From NCBI GenBank assembly GCA_933207985.1, contig OW240913.1, positions 267,293,726-267,357,725 on the forward strand: DNA of 64,000 nucleotides, read 5' to 3'. A program made the position numbers and the translations under genes. The DNA comes from Pelobates cultripes (Eukaryota; Chordata; Amphibia; Anura; Pelobatidae). Below the pieces are notes generated by a model. The model searched no databases. It saw only the letters and a list, made by a program, of their open reading frames with translations, and was not told where the DNA came from. Positions 12,089 to 21,109 of this stretch are shown in pieces; within the stretch, counting starts at the first letter, position 1, and the number at the start of each line of letters is the position of its first letter.

Positions 12089-13467
12089 TCAGGCAGAGAA
12101 TTCCACATCCTTATTCTTCTTACAGTAAAAAAACCTTTCCTTTGCCTTAGATAGATTTCCACACAATGGTTTGTATTGGCCCAGAATATATTTGTATAAT
12201 GTTATCATATCCCCTCTCAGGCAACGTTTTTCTAAACTTAATAGGTTTAAATTTGTTAACCTTTCTTCATAGCTATGTTCCATTCCCTTTATTAATTTTG
12301 TAGCCTGCCTCTGCACTTTTTCTAGTGCCATAATATCCTTCTTTAGAACAGGTGCCCAAAATTGCACAGCATATTCAATATGTGGTTTTACCAGTGATTT
12401 ATACAGAGGCACAATTATATTCTCATCTCGAGAATGAATGCCGTTTTTCATGCATGACAATACCTTACTGGCCTTGGCCACTGCTGATTGACATTGTTGC
12501 ATAGTTTGTTGTCTATAACAATTCCCAAGTCCTTTTCGTGTGTTTTTATCTCTAATTCGCTTCCATTAAGGGTATACGTTGCTTGTGTATTCTTTACACT
12601 GAAGTGCATAACTTTTAATTTTTCAACATTAAATTTCATCTGCCATTTGAGTGCCCTGTCCCCCAGTCTATCTAAATCCCTCTGCAGCAAAGTAATATCT
12701 TGCTCACATTGTATTATTTTAGAGTTTTGTGTCATCTGCAAACACTGAAACATGCTTTCAATGCTTTCTTCAAGATCATTTATAAACATATTAAATAAAA
12801 GGGGTCCCAGAACAGACCCCTGAGGGACACCACTTGCCACCTCTGTCCGGCTTGAAAATTTACCATTAATGACTACTCTTTGTACTCTATTTTTAAGCCA
12901 ATGTTCTACCCAAGAACAAGCATTTTCATCTAGACCGATTTCCTTGGGTTTGAACACTAATCTATTGTGTGGAACTGTATCAAATGCCTTGGCAAAATCC
13001 AAATAGATCACATCCACTGCAACACCCTGATCTATATTTCTACTTACTTCTTCATAGAACACAATCAAGTTAGTTTGACATGACCTGTGCTTCATAAAAC
13101 CGTGCTGATTTTTGCTGATAACCATGTTTTTCTCAAGGAATTCTTGAATATTATCCCTTAATAACCTTTCAAATATTTTCCCAGCCACAGAAGTTAAGCT
13201 CACAGGTCTATAATTTCAAGGCAAGGATTTTGAACCCTTTTTGAATATAGGAACCACATCTGCCTTCCTCCAATCCTCCGGAACACTTCCTGAAAGAAAA
13301 GAATCTTGAAAGATTAAAAACAGAGGCTCACTTATTTCAACACTTAGTTCCTTAAAGGGACACTCCAGGCACCCAGACCACTTCTGCCCATTGGAGTGGT
13401 ATGGGTGCCAACTCCCACTACCCTTAAGCCTGCAAGTGTAATTATTGCAGTTTTTTATAAACTGCAA
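12089..13467 (-). pseudogene. CR1-like ORF2 reverse transcriptase, frameshifted
   Basis: Three minus-strand frames join: 13216-13467 (SEPLFLIFQDSFLSGSVPED, then WRKADVVPIFKKGS), 12448-13203 (AKAFDTVPHNRL, GVPQGSVLGPLLFNMFIND) and 12089-12502 (SLVKPHIEYAVQFWAPVLKK). The catalytic FADD region is lost at a frameshift (MFQCLQMTQNSK). The upstream end, GADGIHPRVL, lies beyond the MITE at 13680-13710. It is a dead copy. Confidence 0.85.
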
Positions 13468-13679
13468 TAATTACCTTGCAGGGTTAACTCCTCCTCTAGT
13501 GGCTGTCTAGTAGACAGCCACTAGACAGCCACTAGAGGGCACTTCCGTGTTTATAGCACAGCTACTAGACAGCCACTTCTGTGTCTATAGCACAGCTACT
13601 AGACAGCCACTAGAGGGCACTTCCGTGTCTATAGCACAGGTTTTCGGATTGTTTTCCTGGCACTGGAGTGTCCCTTTAA
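13352..13679. mobile_element. TTAA MITE inside the CR1 LINE
   Basis: TTAA occurs at both ends (13352-13355 and 13676-13679), with inverted ends AAAGGGACACTCCAG and CTGGAGTGTCCCTTT. Removing the insert with one TTAA restores the CR1 coding sequence PRVLKELSVEISEP. Internal tandem and inverted repeats contain CTAGACAGCCACTAGA. Confidence 0.9.
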
Positions 13680-13715
13680 GTACTCGTGGATGGATACCGT
13701 CAGCCCCGGAGCCCT

Positions 13716-14044
13716 GAATCATAAAGATGGATTATCAATCCAGGAAACGTCCAGTTCCTTCCTATACAAAGGATAATCTTTTAGGAGCAACGCAAAATAG
13801 TGCTGTCATGGCACATTACCGGGAAAGGAAAATATCCTTAAGTATGAATATGTTTTCTTGTGTTTCAAAGATGATGTTAAAAGATTTTCAAAGAAGGTAT
13901 ATTGACACAGGAAGGCTGAGGAGAGGAAAAGGAAAGAGGGGATAGAAGGACAGAAACCTTTATATAATAAATAGTATAATTGTTGTTACAAATATGTCCA
14001 TCACATTTTACCCAAGAAAACCCATGCTCAGAAATTATAGCATT
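13716..14044. other. No recognisable feature
   Basis: The DNA is AT-rich. Short open frames here show no coding signature. Confidence 0.4.
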
Positions 14045-14225
14045 ACATGATATGATATTGGCGGGTGAAACCCAGGTTTGAATCCTGGTCAGACCAGTAA
14101 ATGTCCTTAGGCAAGACACCTAACAATTTATCTTTCAGTTTACTTCAAATTCTCATAGATTGTAAGCTCTTCTGAGCAGGGCCTTCTTAACTGCCAAATA
14201 TCTCCTTTTCCCAATTTCTCATTTT
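14045..14225 (+). mobile_element. tRNA-derived SINE fragment with LINE-type tail
   Basis: A B-box-like GGTTTGAATCC is followed by GGTCAGACC, then CCTTAGGCAAGACACCTAAC and GATTGTAAGCTCTTCTGAGC, the last shared with Rex1/L2-type LINE tails. The A-box is poor. Confidence 0.55.
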
Positions 14226-14493
14226 GAGCAAATTGGGCCTGTGGCAAATGGTTACCTTGTAAGCCAAGGCACTTGGTGCACCAAACCCAGTGCACCCACA
14301 TTGGCTCACTCTGGAATTCACTTACACTTTAGTAAATATAAAAGTGTCATTTTATTAAACATGAACATTGTGACGGTAGTCACCATCACTGGGAGCAGAA
14401 GGACACTTTACAAAGGTTCCTAAATTATTCCTATGTCTAAGTCACCCTGTACCCACTATAGGTGCAGGGTGTTTATAATGTGTTAATATATTG

Positions 14494-15321
14494 TGTGATA
14501 AAGTGAAGGCAGATAGGCCTTTTAACCCCAGGGGAAGTACGTGTAGTTTGTGTGTTGCACAACACAAAGCTCTGTTTAGTTATGGGCCCCTGGGGTGGAG
14601 CATTTGGAGAGAAGGGTGGGCCAATGCTCCACTCCACAGTTTAGTGGTTTTCTGGGGAGACGTAGATCCAGGCCAAGGTTTTTTGGACCGTCTCCAACCC
14701 ACTGCTCAGCTGCAGTTAATGAGCTGTTGCAGTGGGAATAAACCCATCCCGGCTAGGATGGAAAAAGAGGAGAGGGATTGCTGGCTTCCTCCCAGGAAGC
14801 AGGTAGGTGAGAGGCTGTTCTCTCCAGATAGAGAGTCAAGGAGACTAGGCACTGGGAGTGCAGAAAGGAAGCAGTCAAGGCTGGCTTGGAGCACTGGGAG
14901 TGCAGGAGGAAGCAGTCAAGGCTGGCTTGGAGCACTAGGAGTGCAGAAAGGAAAGCAGTCAGGGCAAGGCTGGCTTGGAGCACTGGGAGTGCAGAAAGGA
15001 AAGCAGTCAAGGCAAGGCTGGCTTGGAGCACTGGGAGTGGAGAAAGGAAAGCAACAGGCTAGCTAGCAGAGTGTTGCTATCTAGTAAGGTTGGTGCCATA
15101 TGTTTTTGTTAGTTTAACCCTGATAGAGAGGGATATACAAAGTGAGTCAGTGCTCAGACGAGCTAGGTTTTTGTTTAAAGGGAAACCTGTTATATTTATG
15201 TTTTCATTTGCTGCTGCCTCATATGTAAACTTACAAATAAAGGGCCTGGAATGAAGTTGCATTGAAAGACTGTGCATGTTTTTGCCCTAGAGGACCGTGC
15301 TACCTGCAGACAAAGATCACA
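14494..15321 (+). repeat. 5' LTR
   Basis: It starts TGTGATAAAG and ends TTCACA/ATCACA-type CA. AATAAA is at 15236-15241. It contains about five tandem units of the type GCAGTCAAGGCTGGCTTGGA between 14840 and 15056. Confidence 0.88.
14840..15056. repeat. Tandem repeats in the 5' LTR
   Basis: Units of roughly 38-48 bp share GGCTTGGAGCACTGGGAGTG. The same array with the same unit order is in the 3' LTR at 19020-19236. Confidence 0.85.
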
Positions 15322-15484
15322 ATATGGTGGAGAATGCGGGCACTGTAGCACATTGAGGGTCTGTGGGTGTGCCAGTCATTCAGTAGTCTGCTTGAGGACT
15401 TTTTATTTTTGCAGACCTGTTTAAAAAAAAAAAAAAAAATTAGTAGCACTGTACCTTTAAGACTGTTAACTGCTTGGTGCTATA

Positions 15485-18400
15485 ATGGAGGACCTGCTGA
15501 AGGCTCTGGTACAGGCAACCGCTGTACAACAAGAGGCAACTGCTATACAACAAGACACCAACCATTTCCTGGCTCTACATCTTAAGAACCTGAGGGACGC
15601 TCAGCAGGAGTATAGAGCTGCCCTTACTGATGTTTTGCAGATTGCCCCCGGCAGGGTGTGTGGGGACAAGGGACCCCGTAACCAAGCTACTGACATCCTG
15701 CATAAGATGACAGAGGCAGTAGAAGAAGTCTTTAGCAAGCTGAAAAGCATGGAGGCAGCAAAGCTTGATGTTGAGAAACACACAGAAGAGAGAGAACAGG
15801 AATTAGAAGGCAAGAAAGATACAATTGAGCCTGAAAGTAGTGCTAATGTGGAAGAAGGTGACACTGATGACATGCACCAAAGTAAGAAAGGGCAGAAGAA
15901 TCAGAAGGGAGCGCGAGGCAAACTGATTACTGAAGTTGACAAGTGTTTATTTGAGAACCAAAATGTTGCAGCTTCACGTGAAAGCCTCAAACTTGCTCTA
16001 AGTGGCATCACAACAGATAAAGCGATCTTGGGAAAAGAGTTGGAAACAAAAATATTTTCATGCTCAGAAACTGAATCTTGCACGTTTCAAGAGAATCCTG
16101 GAAAGACTTTTGAAAACAGAAAGGTACTGATAAATCTTGCCAAGGTAACGAAAGGAGAAAGAGAGACTGTGACTGAGGCCAGCAGTGTCGAGTCGGTTTG
16201 TGCTATAACGAATGAGACAAGTAAAAATACACAGTGTAAAGGTGATAAGACTAAAGCATGCAGAAACATCCTAAAGAAAATGTCAAGGATGAGAAAAAAA
16301 TGTATGCAATACCGAGTGCTGGTAAGCAAAAACCACCCAGAAGGTATAAGTAAAGCCAGTGGATACAGCCAGGGGAAGACAAATGAAGCAGAAGCCCCTC
16401 ATGTACACCCAAGTGAACAAGTTAAAGGCATGAGAAGCAGACTGACTTGGGGAGTCAGAGAAGACAACCGCAAAAGAGCTGAGCTTAATAGAGAGAAACA
16501 AAGCACCCCAGCTGAGTATAGCAATGCGGTGCACTGTTTAGTAGCCGAAGAATGTCGACCAGCTGAATGTCGACCAGCTGTTGAACAGTTTGGCAGAGAA
16601 AAGCAAGGCAGAGAAGTAGTGGCAAAACTAAGTCAAAATAAGAAAGGCAAAGTAGCTGCTTCTGATCTAAGCCAAAAGAGAGCGACAGTTACAGAACCAA
16701 GCTGTGGTAATAAGATTAGCACGTCCGCACCTAAGCCCAACCAAAGGGAAAGTGACATAGTAGATGACATTGGCGTAGCTGAATTAAATATTTCAGGGAC
16801 ACCTGGTATTGCTACAAATACTTTGAATGATTGTCCGGGAGCCGTAGAACTTGAGCTGCTGGCAAAAACTACTCCTACACGGCCTGGGCGCACTGACTAC
16901 CTGGAACAGCTGCCAGACTGTGGGAGCACAATCATGGAATTAAAGGTGGAACTCGGAATGCCTGACCGGCTGTTTGATACCGGGGCTGTCATGACCCAAC
17001 CAGAGGCCATGACTGCGTCTCTGGACAACCCCGAGGGAGCAGGGAGACTGCCAGACAGCCCAGAGGAAAGCATTTCTGACAGTGAGAGGTGGCCACTCAA
17101 GGCAGAGCTTTCGGAGGATACCCCTGGGGAGGAAGCCAGGCAAAGGAGAGATGAGCTAAGCCGGGAGTCTGGGCCTCCGGCAGAAGAACAGCACTACATA
17201 CTAGGCCAGGCTGAGCATGATGGGATGGAGCTGGGATCAAAGACTACATTCATGCAGGAGGAGGGTGCTCTAGACAGCTTCCCTGGCCAACCCTCTGAGG
17301 ATATAGATATGAGACCTGCCGCATTAGCCGTAGGGAGCAAAGAAGGCTCCCAGGAATTCGCAGAACTGATGATGGATGAGCTGGTGACAGAACCAGTTCT
17401 TGAAGAGTTTGAGCACCCAGAAAATTCAGCTCATGAAGGAATTGGACGTATAAGTGATATAGAAAAGTTAATTACACGCAAAGCCTTTGTAAAATTTGCG
17501 TTTGAAAGTAACTCGGACATTGAGAGACTATCAAACCAGAAGCTGCTGTGGATGTGGAAGCAGATGATGATTCAGAGGAACTTGGCTACTAAGGAGCCAC
17601 ACAGTACTGATCCTCAGCCTAGATCCGCTAGCAACCAGATAAGCGGGGAAACTGGAAAGCAAGGACAAAGTCTGGGACCATATACCTATGATGGTAGAAC
17701 GTACCTAAAAGTCCCATTTTGGCTACGAGAGCAGACTGAGAAAAAACTTAGATGCTTCAACTGCCACATGCAAGGACATATTGCATATAACTGTCCTGAG
17801 AGTGAAGAGCCAATACAATGTGACGTAGGAATAAGGGCTCTACATAGGATAGTATTGACATGCTTAAAGATGTGTATGGTGACTGGTGGTGGTGTTACAG
17901 CACAGCTAAAAGTGGTGATGGTGGTAGAGAAGAGTGCACAAACATTGATAGATTCCGAGAGTGAGGTTACTTTGAAAAGTGTTCTGCTCCAGCCAGAAAA
18001 ATGTGATGTAAGACAAGTGATTGATATTGTGGGTACACATGGTGACACCCGCACATACCCCATGGCTGAGGTAGAGTTTGCCACAGAGGTAGTAAAAGTT
18101 AAATGCCCTGTAGTACATGTAGCTCAAACACAAGAGCATATAAGTAAGGCCAGGTTTCTGAGTACCTTGGACCTGGTCATAAGGCATTGGCAGGTTCCCC
18201 TGACAGAGAAAGCAAAGGGAAGGACAGCGTTTTCTACTCCCAAGGGGTTATGGCAACATAAAGTACTGCCATTCAAGTTGCATAGTGCACCAGCCCCCTT
18301 TCAGCATATGAATAGGATACTTTGGCCCCACGGAGAGAATGCCGCTGCCTGCCTTGGTGATGTGGCGATTCACATGGTGGACTTGGAAGCACACCTGATG

Positions 18401-19246
18401 AAGGTCCAGTTAGTTGTGAATAATGTAAGGGCTGCCGTTCCGACCGCTAACACCAAGTGTTATCTAGGATTTGAGGCCGCTAACTATTTGGGTTATCCAC
18501 TTGGGTGGGGGTTCCTTAAACTAAAAGGGAGTGAGGTAGCAGCCATCTACAATAGGCCACTTCCTGTAACTGAGGAGCAAGTCAGGGCTGGTACAGCCCT
18601 AGGTGACGTGAATGTTCGTGGTTTGTGTGCTAAGGTCGCTCGACCCGATGGGTCTGAGCTGGGGGGGAGGATATGTGATAAAGTGAACGCAGATAGGCCT
18701 TTTAACCCCAGGGGAAGTACGTGTAGTTTGTGTGTTGCACAACACAAAGCTCTGTTTAGTTATGGGCCCCTGGGGTGGAGCATTTGGAGAGAAGGGTGGG
18801 CCAATGCTCCACTCCACAGTTTAGTGGTTTTCTGGGGAGACGTAGATCCAGGCCAGGGTTTTTTGGACCGTCTCCAACCCACTGCTCAGCTGCAGTTAAT
18901 GAGCTGTTGCAGTGGGAATAAACCCCTCCCAGCTAGGCAGGAAAAAGAGGAGAGGGATTGCTGGCTTCCTCCCAGGAAGCAGGTAGGTGAGAGGCTGTTC
19001 TCTCCAGATAGAGAGTCAAGGAGACTAGGCACTGGGAGTGCAGAAAGGAAGCAGTCAAGGCTGGCTTGGAGCACTGGGAGTGCAGGAGGAAGCAGTCAAG
19101 GCTGGCTTGGAGCACTAGGAGTGCAGAAAGGAAAGCAGTCAGGGCAAGGCTGGCTTGGAGCACTGGGAGTGCAGAAAGGAAAGCAGTCAAGGCAAGGCTG
19201 GCTTGGAGCACTGGGAGTGGAGAAAGGAAAGCAACAGGCTAGCTAG
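15485..19246 (+). CDS. Gypsy Gag-Pol remnant ORF, 1253 aa, with disabled protease and RT
   Basis: One uninterrupted frame holds a long, charged Gag-like region (residues 1-750) and a CX2CX4HX4C zinc knuckle at residues 757-770. A protease-like segment follows with LIDSESEVTL, where the usual Asp-Ser-Gly is Asp-Ser-Glu (residues 823-825). An RT segment follows (STLDL...WQVPLTEKAKGRTAFSTP, then LPFKLHSAPAPFQ). The catalytic YxDD position reads CLGD (residues 956-959), so one Asp is lost. Protease runs straight into mid-RT, and RNase H and integrase are deleted. From residue about 1064 the frame is the 3' LTR itself. It could still make Gag and be mobilised in trans, which is an inference. Confidence 0.8.
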   Translation: MEDLLKALVQATAVQQEATAIQQDTNHFLALHLKNLRDAQQEYRAALTDVLQIAPGRVCGDKGPRNQATDILHKMTEAVEEVFSKLKSMEAAKLDVEKHTEEREQELEGKKDTIEPESSANVEEGDTDDMHQSKKGQKNQKGARGKLITEVDKCLFENQNVAASRESLKLALSGITTDKAILGKELETKIFSCSETESCTFQENPGKTFENRKVLINLAKVTKGERETVTEASSVESVCAITNETSKNTQCKGDKTKACRNILKKMSRMRKKCMQYRVLVSKNHPEGISKASGYSQGKTNEAEAPHVHPSEQVKGMRSRLTWGVREDNRKRAELNREKQSTPAEYSNAVHCLVAEECRPAECRPAVEQFGREKQGREVVAKLSQNKKGKVAASDLSQKRATVTEPSCGNKISTSAPKPNQRESDIVDDIGVAELNISGTPGIATNTLNDCPGAVELELLAKTTPTRPGRTDYLEQLPDCGSTIMELKVELGMPDRLFDTGAVMTQPEAMTASLDNPEGAGRLPDSPEESISDSERWPLKAELSEDTPGEEARQRRDELSRESGPPAEEQHYILGQAEHDGMELGSKTTFMQEEGALDSFPGQPSEDIDMRPAALAVGSKEGSQEFAELMMDELVTEPVLEEFEHPENSAHEGIGRISDIEKLITRKAFVKFAFESNSDIERLSNQKLLWMWKQMMIQRNLATKEPHSTDPQPRSASNQISGETGKQGQSLGPYTYDGRTYLKVPFWLREQTEKKLRCFNCHMQGHIAYNCPESEEPIQCDVGIRALHRIVLTCLKMCMVTGGGVTAQLKVVMVVEKSAQTLIDSESEVTLKSVLLQPEKCDVRQVIDIVGTHGDTRTYPMAEVEFATEVVKVKCPVVHVAQTQEHISKARFLSTLDLVIRHWQVPLTEKAKGRTAFSTPKGLWQHKVLPFKLHSAPAPFQHMNRILWPHGENAAACLGDVAIHMVDLEAHLMKVQLVVNNVRAAVPTANTKCYLGFEAANYLGYPLGWGFLKLKGSEVAAIYNRPLPVTEEQVRAGTALGDVNVRGLCAKVARPDGSELGGRICDKVNADRPFNPRGSTCSLCVAQHKALFSYGPLGWSIWREGWANAPLHSLVVFWGDVDPGQGFLDRLQPTAQLQLMSCCSGNKPLPARQEKEERDCWLPPRKQVGERLFSPDRESRRLGTGSAERKQSRLAWSTGSAGGSSQGWLGALGVQKGKQSGQGWLGALGVQKGKQSRQGWLGALGVEKGKQQAS

Positions 19247-19501
19247 CAGAGTGTTGCTATCTCGTAAGGTTGGTGCCATATGTTTTTGTTAGTTTAACCC
19301 TGATAGAGAGGGATATACAAAGTGAGTCAGTGCTCAGACGAGCTAGGTTTTTGTTTAAAGGGAAACCTGTTATATTTATGTTTTCATTTGCTGCTGCCTC
19401 ATATGTAAACTTACAAATAAAGGGCCTGGAATGAAGTTGCATTGAAAGACTGTGCATGTTTTTGCCCTAGAGGACCGTGCTACCTGCAGACAAAGTTCAC
19501 A
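18674..19501 (+). repeat. 3' LTR
   Basis: It is near identical to the 5' LTR. AATAAA is at 19416-19421 and the internal tandem repeats are at 19020-19236. Confidence 0.88.
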
Positions 19502-20317
19502 ATAGGTAATTGTTTTGTGTTTTCTCCTGTCCTGCTGATGCTTGTTACCAACTAGTGGATTTGGAGCTATGGCTATGGAGCCTGTAAAGTGCCCTCTGTT
19601 GGTAGCAACAGCAATATGCACTACCTGAATAGCAAGGCTGGTTAATTTATTTATTAATTTATATTCCAGTAGATTTGCATATTTCTAATTCTACAGACAG
19701 GCAAGATATTTTGTATTGGTTATTGACTTCCCATGTTATTGTGTTATTATAATTCCCTGTATGTTTTCTGATAGGTTTTGATTATTTGTATTTTTATTGA
19801 ATTGTCACCATAAGTTTTATGAAAGGAGCATTTAGGCCAGTCCCAAGAAAAAATAAAGTTTTGTTATGTTAGTTCCATTTGGAACGGTGTCCTGTGTGGA
19901 ATATTTAGGGATCCCAGCCACAGAGTTGTCGTACCTGTACGCTGGCTGCATGTGAGAGCAGCAAGTGCCTTTGTAAAGGCAATAGAAATCTCATTGCAGG
20001 CAGAGGACGATACCTGCCTGGAAGAAGGGCTGTAGCAGAATAGGCAGAGGGGACGATACCTGCCTGGAAGAAGAGCTACCGCTGAATAGGCAGAGGGGAC
20101 AATACCTGCCTGGAAGGAGAGCTGCAGCAGAATAGGAAGAGGGGACTATACCTGCCTGGAAGGAGAGCTGCAGCCTGGTCAAGTGGAAAAGCTCCAGAAG
20201 GATCCTGGTTAAGCCATGGCGACTGGGGCAGAACAGTGGCAGTTTTCCCCGGTTCCAGCTAGCAAGTGATCCTGGGCTGAGGTACCCAGCCGGGGTACAG
20301 GAAGCTGCGTTACAAAA
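19502..20317 (+). mobile_element. LTR-like repeat (solo LTR candidate), related in inverse to 28928-29430
   Basis: It contains AATAAA near 19853 and ends ...GGGGTACAGGAAGCTGCGTTACA. The reverse complement of its right end matches 28928-29070 (TGTAACGGAGCTCCCTGTAC). The left end is uncertain. Confidence 0.4.
19998..20172. repeat. About four degenerate tandem units (~60 bp, then ~57 bp)
   Basis: The units share GATACCTGCCTGGAAG, GAGCTGCAGCAGAATAGG and AGAGGGGAC, and lie within the LTR-like repeat. Confidence 0.8.
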
Positions 20318-20740
20318 ATTTTTCACAGAAACCTCCAAAAATAAATAAATCCGAAAATAACATGCTGGCTACAAACTGAGCTAGCAGATGCCTGATGTCC
20401 GGGATGATGTCAACTATGCCTGATGAGGATTACCCACTACATGTAAAGAGGTGCTACATGGTTTCAGATAGAATAATACCCAATATAGTATATTTGAATC
20501 TGATAAAATTAATTAATTTCAAACTTTTTTTCAACCCTGAGATTCAGAAGTGTCTCAAACATTTTATGCTACGCAACACTTACTCAATACTCAACACTTA
20601 CCCAATAGCATATATTCTTCTCCTGATTAAAAGAAACAGGAGGTGCTTTGGCATATGTATTGTCAGGAGTGAGGCAGCAGACAGGAACTGTGCAGCACCT
20701 TTGGCAGCTCAGCATTGAATGGATGCATGCTTTGGCTATA
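20318..20740. other. No recognisable feature
   Basis: This is AT-rich spacer. A weak open frame at 20395-20718 has no coding character. Confidence 0.4.
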
Positions 20741-21109
20741 ATCTTCTTTAGAGTTGAGCAAACCCGGACTGTAAAGTTCGGGTTTGTACCGAACATTACA
20801 TTTTTGGGACCCCGGACGCGAACACGGACATATAACTGTATATTCAGGTTGGAGTTCGGAGTTGGGCGATTTAATGGCGCGATTTGAAAGGCTGCTGGGC
20901 AGCCAATCAACAAGCGTTTGACTCGTGTGCCCTTAGAAGCCATCACAGCCATGCCTACTAATGGCATGGCTGTGACTGGCAAGTGCAGCATGTGACCCAG
21001 CCTCTATATATAAGCTGGAGTCACGTATCGCCGCATGTCACATGAGCTCTTATTAGTGTAGGGAGAGGATGCTGCCGCTTTCAGGGACAGATTAGGAAAG
21101 AATTCTGCA

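Larger units (their letters stand above)
11786..13715 (-). mobile_element. CR1-like LINE, 5'-truncated
   Basis: The minus-strand RT-coding region is followed by a 3' UTR and a terminal octamer repeat (TATGTAAC)n at 11786-11805. The 3' phrase TCCATCAAGTTCAGCCTT is typical of frog CR1-type ends. A TTAA MITE (13352-13679) interrupts it. Confidence 0.8.
14494..19501 (+). mobile_element. Ty3/Gypsy LTR retrotransposon, internally deleted, young
   Basis: Two direct LTRs of 828 bp (14494-15321 and 18674-19501) have a constant offset of 4180 and roughly ten differences by eye. A primer-binding-like start (TGGTGGAGAATGCGGGC) follows the 5' LTR, and a G-rich polypurine tract (GGGGGGGAGGATA) precedes the 3' LTR. 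RNase H, integrase and part of RT are missing. I found no convincing target duplication. Confidence 0.88.

Noticed and set aside
14045..14115. A functional tRNA gene
   Set aside because: A B-box-like sequence is present, but no cloverleaf or proper A-box, and it continues into SINE/LINE-type tail sequence.
14491..15066. 191-aa plus-strand ORF as an independent gene
   Set aside because: It lies entirely in the 5' LTR and is the same peptide as the end of the Gypsy ORF in the 3' LTR.
14488..19507. Target-site duplication for the Gypsy element
   Set aside because: Flanks ATATTG and ATAGGT share only the first bases; not convincing.
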